From NCBI GenBank assembly GCA_024196135.1, contig JAMQCK010000431.1:1-23208 (forward strand): 23,208 nt of DNA, in the 5' to 3' direction. The DNA comes from Pleurotus ostreatus/Saccharomyces cerevisiae fusant. Taxonomy: Eukaryota; Opisthokonta. Positions 18,341 to 23,208 of the stretch are shown here, in pieces (position 1 is the stretch's first letter; each line of letters opens with the position of its first letter). The notes under the pieces are model-generated. The model ran no database searches. It had not been told where the DNA came from and saw only the letters and a list, made by a program, of their open reading frames with translations. The translations under genes and the position numbers were made by a program.

Positions 18341-18990
18341 TACCTTGCTGCGGTCACTTGCGCCCAGTATACAAGGCTTCCCTCCCCAAAGGGACCCAAC
18401 GCACGTCGAAGCCGGTGCCGCGCTCGTCCGGAATACAAGCCATACACCGACGTCCCGTCGGCGACCAAAGATGGCACCGTGTGCCCTGCGGCTTCTCCAT
18501 TGTTTGTATATTTCTCCCTGCTATGCGTCTGCTCGCTCGCCACATCCACCCTCCGCAGGCGACGAAGCGTCCAGATGACGCACGGCGCGACCTCCCAAGA
18601 TCTCTCAGCCCACCACAAGCCGCAAGGCCATCCCACCCCGCAAGTGATATACCACCCGCAAGTGACCTACCCGGCGACCGTCAACTGATGCTGCACCTCT
18701 GGCAGCTGTCTGCACTCCGAAGTTGGGTCCCTGTGCCGCAGAGGTGGGTTAACGTACCGCGGAGTTATGCTCGTGTTCGATCCTCGCTCGCTCCTTTCGG
18801 TCATTCTCCCTTCGCATCGTCCGAGCGCGCTCGGGTGATGCTGCGAGGCCCTACGAGGGTGCTGCGACTCTCAGCACCAAAGCCTCCGAGCTTCTTCTGC
18901 ATCCTCAGGCCCTCGGACGGAATAGCAAGCCCCAAGGACACCCGCGGCTGAACGTGTATACTTCGTACCGCGGTCTTACTCCATGCAAAT
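18341..18990. other. No gene supported
   Basis: Several overlapping plus-strand frames are open here for up to 285 codons, but their wording is Ser/Pro/Arg-rich, with no domain and no consistent frame. A 20-bp-spaced pair of CCCGCAAGTGA words lies at about 18635-18665. I would not annotate a protein. Confidence 0.4.
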
Positions 18991-19470
18991 ATGTCTCCTA
19001 TAGAAGACCCGCGTCTTCCCATCGACCTTTTGGTTCTTGACGCGATGCTCACAGGTTATACAACTCGAAGATCTCTCAACGACTTGCGGTCATTCTCAGC
19101 AGCGCGGTCACTTATTCAACAAGTCCCTTCTTGTCTCCCTCGACCGCATCTCAATTCTACGGGACGCATGCCTTGCCCTCGAGTATTGATGGCGACGCGC
19201 GCTGGAAGCCTAGGATTCCCTCGTTCGCGCATCCATTCTCACTACTGACTGCTTATTCCCACAATCCCGTGTGCGCGTTCTCTTCGTTCCATGGCCATAG
19301 TCCCTCCATCTCGCGCACACATTCCACCAAGTCCGCACATATCTTCCCAAGTCCGTGTACACATTCTCTCAGACGTCTGGAATCGCCGTGCAACTGAATA
19401 TCTTCTGTGTAGCGATTACGTGCGGCTTTGTGTTCGACCCTCGGACATTTTTTCCTATGTGTGACCATGA
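18991..19470 (+). pseudogene. Frameshifted relic of an F-box/leucine-rich protein
   Basis: An ATG at 18991 opens EDPRLPIDLLVLDAM and TRRSLNDLRSFS, which resembles the F-box start common in Agaricomycete F-box proteins. After about 19105 the family-like wording moves to another frame (HLFNKSLLVSLDRISILRDA, stop at 19187-19189). Further on, HPFSLLTAY, SPSISRTHS and VRVHILSDVWN resemble the later leucine-rich part, in changing frames. No single frame or sensible splice set joins these parts. I therefore read it as a decayed gene; the family resemblance is by eye and needs a search. It is not a copy of the intact F-box gene at 12673-15146. Confidence 0.4.
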
Positions 19471-22400
19471 GCGGCGTGCGTCAGACCTACTACTACGAAT
19501 GATTGGGAAAAGAAGGACCAGTGTCAACTCCCTCGCTTGATATGTGGGCGGTCTACAAAAATTCCAGCGCGCCCGTCAAGCTGCCGTTAAGGCTGGCTTT
19601 GGAATGCTCGTGCCAGACCTGTGGTAGGCGTACTCGATGGCGTTGTCGGATGCGCCATTATTTTCTCTTCAGAAAATTGCTGATGCAGTAGTCGATTGGA
19701 ATGCCTCGGCATGTCGTTGTGTCGCCCTACAAGACACTAGAAAACATAGTACACTAGTCCGTGGTATGCGGATATCCTTAGGCAACACGCGCAGGACTTT
19801 AAGGCAGCATGCGGCGCATTCCGAGCGTCAGAAAAATCAGAAAAATCCAGTCGTTAGCATGTCAACGACATGCGGGTAGGTGGACCAACTCCATGACGCT
19901 CGGAGGCAAGGACGTACCATCGGATGGTCTATTGTCGTCACGGTAGGTCGAGTATGTTCGCTTTCCGACACCTCGAAGCCGCAAGCAATCACAATGAACT
20001 CGAGGCATAATTATGGACATGAAGGGCGATCTAAGGGGTGAAGTTGACACGAGATGAGCGTCGCTTTGAGCGTTGTCCTTAATTCAGAAAGGGCGAACGC
20101 CGACGGCGAGGTCCCTCGGCCGACAGATGGTCTTCCCGCGCATGTTCATCTCACTGAACATAGCCCGGAACGCGGTGATAAAAATTGCGCCCAAATAGGC
20201 CTGTCCGCTTGTCGGACTGCGCCCTAGGTCCCAACTTACACCTTTAGTGCGTCCACATCGCGCCCCATCCCTGCCGGAAGCGAGTACTTGTGGCGGTACG
20301 AGAAAGGGCGACAAGAGAGCGGTCCACTTCTCTCGGGGTGGCGGTGACGACAGGAACAGCGACTAGTCCTTCGTTGACGCGTCGTAGCGTAGAATTAGAT
20401 GGATAACATGTCAAACTGTGAGCCAAGGGCTATACTCCGCGAAGACGGATGCGAACGAGGGGTCTTTGAGGGGAGATCTCAACGTCTTCAGATGCTGGCG
20501 ATGAACACTGGCAGTTCGCATTGAAAACTAGCAGAAGTATATCAGACGCTACAGGGTATAGACGTTGAAGTAGAAAGGTGTATACCGGCCAAGTCATGAT
20601 GCGTACGCACCAAGATCATCCGCGGTAGATAGACAGCCGAGTCCGCGAAGAACGTAGCTTTTCGTTCTGCGCGCGGAACGAGCAGCGCCGGCGAGGAACA
20701 GTCAGTTCTTGAATCCAGAAAGGTCCATGGCCAGCTAGCGTCGAGGAGGCAGTCGAAGGGCCAGACGCCGCGGAAAGGCGTGGTCTTGCGCCTCACTGGT
20801 GGACGTGAGCAGTCAAGTTCACGAAGTCGAGCGTGTTTTCTTGCGACATTCGCGATAAACTCGCGTGCTTCAAGTCATAGATGGTCCGGCAGACTTCGAG
20901 CAAGATGAGACGGCTGAAAGAGCACGAGAAAGCGAGGAATACACGTGTCGGCCGCTCGTCACGGCAGATACTTGAAGGACCCAGTCACGCAATAGTTCGA
21001 AGCCTGGGATTGGGAGATAAGACAGCGGGAGGGTACTTGGTGAGATGCATACTCGCACCGTAGCGGTAAAACCATATACGACGAGTAGCATTTCCACTCG
21101 AGAGCGGGCGAACTGAGCAGTCTCTCGGACGCACGCAGGAAGACTCAGCTTCTTCGGACCAATGACAACCGCATTTTATCAACAGCATGAGGCTCCCGGA
21201 CCGCAAAAGGTAGAACAAAAGACGCGTAAGGCCAGGCCCCGCGAAGGCCTTCTTCTATCTTGCAGTAGGCGTCAATCTCGACCCTCTTGTCTTCCCCTCA
21301 GGGCACAAAAGCGCTGCTTCTTCATCAGATTCCGCTAGATCTGGGTCGTCTGAAGTCGGAGGAGGACGAGAGGGGCGAAGATCAAGGACTGTTGACTGCG
21401 TGAATCAAAGGAACTGGGTAGAAGAGAGTAGATCAAAGAAGACGAAGCCCGCGCAGTATGCAGACCCTGACCTGAGAGAACTTGAGCCGGCCCAGGCTGT
21501 CGAGTCAGGTCCCCGGCGTTGAGGGCATGCTTGCCGCAGAACAGACATGATGGAGGGACGCAAGGAACCTCCGCGGCTTACCGCGGGACGTTCGGCATGC
21601 GACGGGACCGGCGGCTGCGGCTGGCCACGCGAGCAGCCGCAGGAGGCACAATTGAGTCCGTCGATGATGTAATGTGACGTGTAAGGTCACAGTTCGACTT
21701 TGCTTCGTCCGCGGCTTTATCAGTGCCACAGAGCGACCACGCTGGACTCCAGATGTGAGCCTCAAAGAGAATCTCTCAATCGACGATTCTTTGACTCACT
21801 CGATGGCTGCCCATCTGGCGGCTGGGGACGAAGCGAATCTGGGAGCTCGTTGCTGTGAATCTCGGTGTCGCACACGCGTACGACCAGTTTTCAAAGATCG
21901 CCTGCACCGAGCCCGTCAATATCGGAGAGTTGCGCCCTACTCCTACGCTTGTTGACGACATGTCCTCGTCATCCTCATATTCGGCTGACTGTCAGTGTAT
22001 ATCAGCGCACCGTTGCCAGCAACTCACCTTGTCAGACGTTGACATTCTTTTCACCTTAAGCTTATGCAACCAGAACGAATTTTCCTTCGAAATCGCGGCT
22101 GTCGCAACACCCCTCGTTTTGACGATTGCTCTGGGCACGGTGGTGTGCTCAAGGGGTGCTGTACTAGCCTCAGTCAGCTCTCGGAAATCTCTCGTCGGCA
22201 CCTCACACGCACCGACAACATGCCTACAAACCCGACCGCGGATCGCCACGTCTGAGCCCTTCGATCGCACTTCTGTTTCTCGTCTCTTCGATCGTGGTCC
22301 TCTTTCGTTGTTTCGCCCGTCCGTCCGCGGCCTACTGAAAAGAACAATGCCGGCACGGATATCACCGAGTCGTAGTCTTGAATTCATCGCCCACCGGCCC

Positions 22401-22519
22401 TTCGCACCGAGTCGGCCCTCGACAACCTCCGCGTCGCAGTGCTTGTTTCCGGTCAGTAGTTCTGCGTCCGCGTCAGTAGGTTGGGATCCATGCCAACCGC
22501 TCGCGTGGCACTGGACGCA
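19471..22519. other. Gene-poor stretch, about 3 kb
   Basis: I find no gene I can support. Open frames exist on both strands (for example minus about 20365-20082, plus about 21217-21522, plus 21855-22529), but none shows a recognisable domain. The minus-strand piece at 20082-20200 (AYLGAIFITAFRAMF) reads protein-like, and a GTAAGT donor and ACAG acceptor flank a 39-bp gap just upstream of it, so a relic gene is possible. There are no terminal repeats, transposase, reverse transcriptase, tRNA or rRNA signatures. Confidence 0.45.
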
Positions 22520-22988
22520 CCATAGGTAAATATCTATGAATTTGCTGTATTTCCCGGGGCAGTTTTACTGTGATATCGAGTTCACAGTATCTTCAGCATC
22601 CCAAATATTACTGTAAGTCAGGCCAGGATAATTTCAGCTTGAGTTACGATAAATACTGCCAAGGTAGAAGGTGACACTGTCACACTGAATTGTTTCCTAA
22701 CTATAGTTGTAAAGCTAGACAACCTTTCGTTCTATCTGATACTGCACTTGCCATATATATAATATGGTGACTTGATATCTTGCCGGTACAGCACTTTAGA
22801 TATGTGATCTGGGCAATAGGCTTATGGATTGTGCTTACAACTTTTATGATTTTATTGTAAATACCTAGGGGATATTCACAGCAACATTGATTTTGCTGTA
22901 AAAATAGTTACTTTGTGTGATACGGCTGGGTACAGATAGACATGGCTGAGACCAGAGCGCCGGCCCGGGACTGCATATGATAGCTTGT
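22520..22988. repeat. AT-rich pocket with recurring TTRCTGTA-like words
   Basis: The base composition shifts sharply to AT. Related words recur: TTTGCTGTA (22541), TTTTACTGT (22563), ACAGTA (22584), ATTACTGTAA (22608), TTTATTGTAAA (22851) and TTTTGCTGTAAAAA (22891). There is also a small inverted repeat, GTGAC-ACT-GTCAC, at 22671-22683. It could be a worn MITE or other non-coding repeat; I cannot define its ends. Confidence 0.35.
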
Positions 22989-23208
22989 TTACATGTACTT
23001 GGAAATTAACATCTTGATCTCTTCTCGCTTGGTCTGCTGCTCCCCTGCCATCTGCCCTCGCCGCTGCCCCGCAGCAGGCGCGGGCACTGGAACATGTACG
23101 CTAACACCGTGGGAAGCCGCAGGCAAAGGCTCAGTCCATTATTTGGCCTTGACGAGCTGTCCAGCCCGCCTCTGCCGCCCTCATACACCCGCTCCCGCGG
23201 GACGATTG
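22989..23208 (-). CDS. 3' end of an unidentified gene (5' end outside window)
   Basis: A terminal exon at 23129-22989 is open for 46 codons and ends in TAA. The product is Pro/Ala-rich (VHVPVPAPAAGQRRGQ) and then basic-helical (GEQQTKREEIKMLISKYM), which reads like a real C-terminus. An acceptor GAG at the exon start and a GTGTAT donor give a 59-bp intron (23130-23188), leaving 23208-23189 as a piece of the preceding exon. In-frame stops inside the intron support splicing. The protein cannot be identified from so little. Confidence 0.35.

Noticed and set aside
17720..18578. Overlapping ORFs of 153 (minus) and 222 (plus) codons
   Set aside because: They overlap the PARP promoter or first exon, lack motifs, and contradict each other.
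20082..20365. Minus-strand open frame with AYLGAIFITAFRAMF and a possible 39-bp intron
   Set aside because: It reads protein-like and has consensus splice sites, but no family is recognisable, no start is visible and neighbouring frames do not connect to it. Kept only as a remark under the gene-poor stretch.
21217..21522. About 100 codons open on the plus strand without an ATG, after a CTTGCAG acceptor-like site
   Set aside because: No domain, Ser/Arg-rich wording, no matching upstream exon. Such a length is possible by chance over six frames and several kb.
21855..22529. 224-codon plus-strand ORF
   Set aside because: Mixed Ser/Arg/Pro wording with no motif and no promoter or splice support; competing open frames of similar length overlap on the other strand.
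1..23208. Secondary-metabolite cluster, CRISPR, transposase or retrotransposon
   Set aside because: No polyketide or peptide synthase, terpene cyclase, P450, transposase, integrase or reverse transcriptase motifs, and no regularly spaced repeats were seen.

Overview
The window looks like nuclear DNA of a basidiomycete fungus, most likely an Agaricomycete. The genes are compact and GC-rich and carry many 45-65 bp GT..AG introns. Protein families typical of that group are present: a long F-box protein with many introns, MYND-finger proteins, and a PX-PH-RhoGAP protein of Bem3 type. All exon joins given here were made by eye from splice consensus and frame. The genus cannot be named from the sequence alone.

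Layout. 1-381 (+) is the 3' end of a sphinganine C4-hydroxylase (SUR2). 1018-2891 (-) is a MYND zinc-finger protein with three exons. 3598-8163 (-) is a 1435-residue PX-PH-RhoGAP protein with six exons. A roughly 750 bp divergent promoter region follows, holding a run of TGGCCA palindromes and a TATA box. 8985-11389 (+) is an unrecognised acidic protein with degenerate C-terminal zinc fingers and an uncertain 5' end. 11686-12190 (-) is acylphosphatase, five exons for 92 residues. 12673-15146 (-) is a 682-residue F-box protein with nine exons. 15522-17763 (-) is a 545-residue PARP-type ADP-ribosyltransferase with seven exons.

From about 17.8 to 22.9 kb I see no gene I would defend. This stretch holds a weak two-exon ORF at 18068, a frameshifted relic that resembles an F-box/leucine-rich protein (about 18991-19470), and an AT-rich pocket (22520-22988). 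The last about 220 bp look like the 3' end of another minus-strand gene.

The genes do not form a pathway or biosynthetic cluster; they are housekeeping and signalling genes (sphingolipid hydroxylation, Rho/Cdc42 control, ubiquitin-ligase adaptor, ADP-ribosylation). The most useful new observations are: (i) a shared promoter pair, TGACGTC(A) plus an AAGTTGAACTT-like element, in the same order upstream of three minus-strand genes (RhoGAP, acylphosphatase, PARP); (ii) a PARP domain whose third catalytic residue is apparently Val, not Glu; (iii) a 13-nt microexon in acylphosphatase; (iv) five TGGCCA palindromes within 167 bp upstream of a TATA box.
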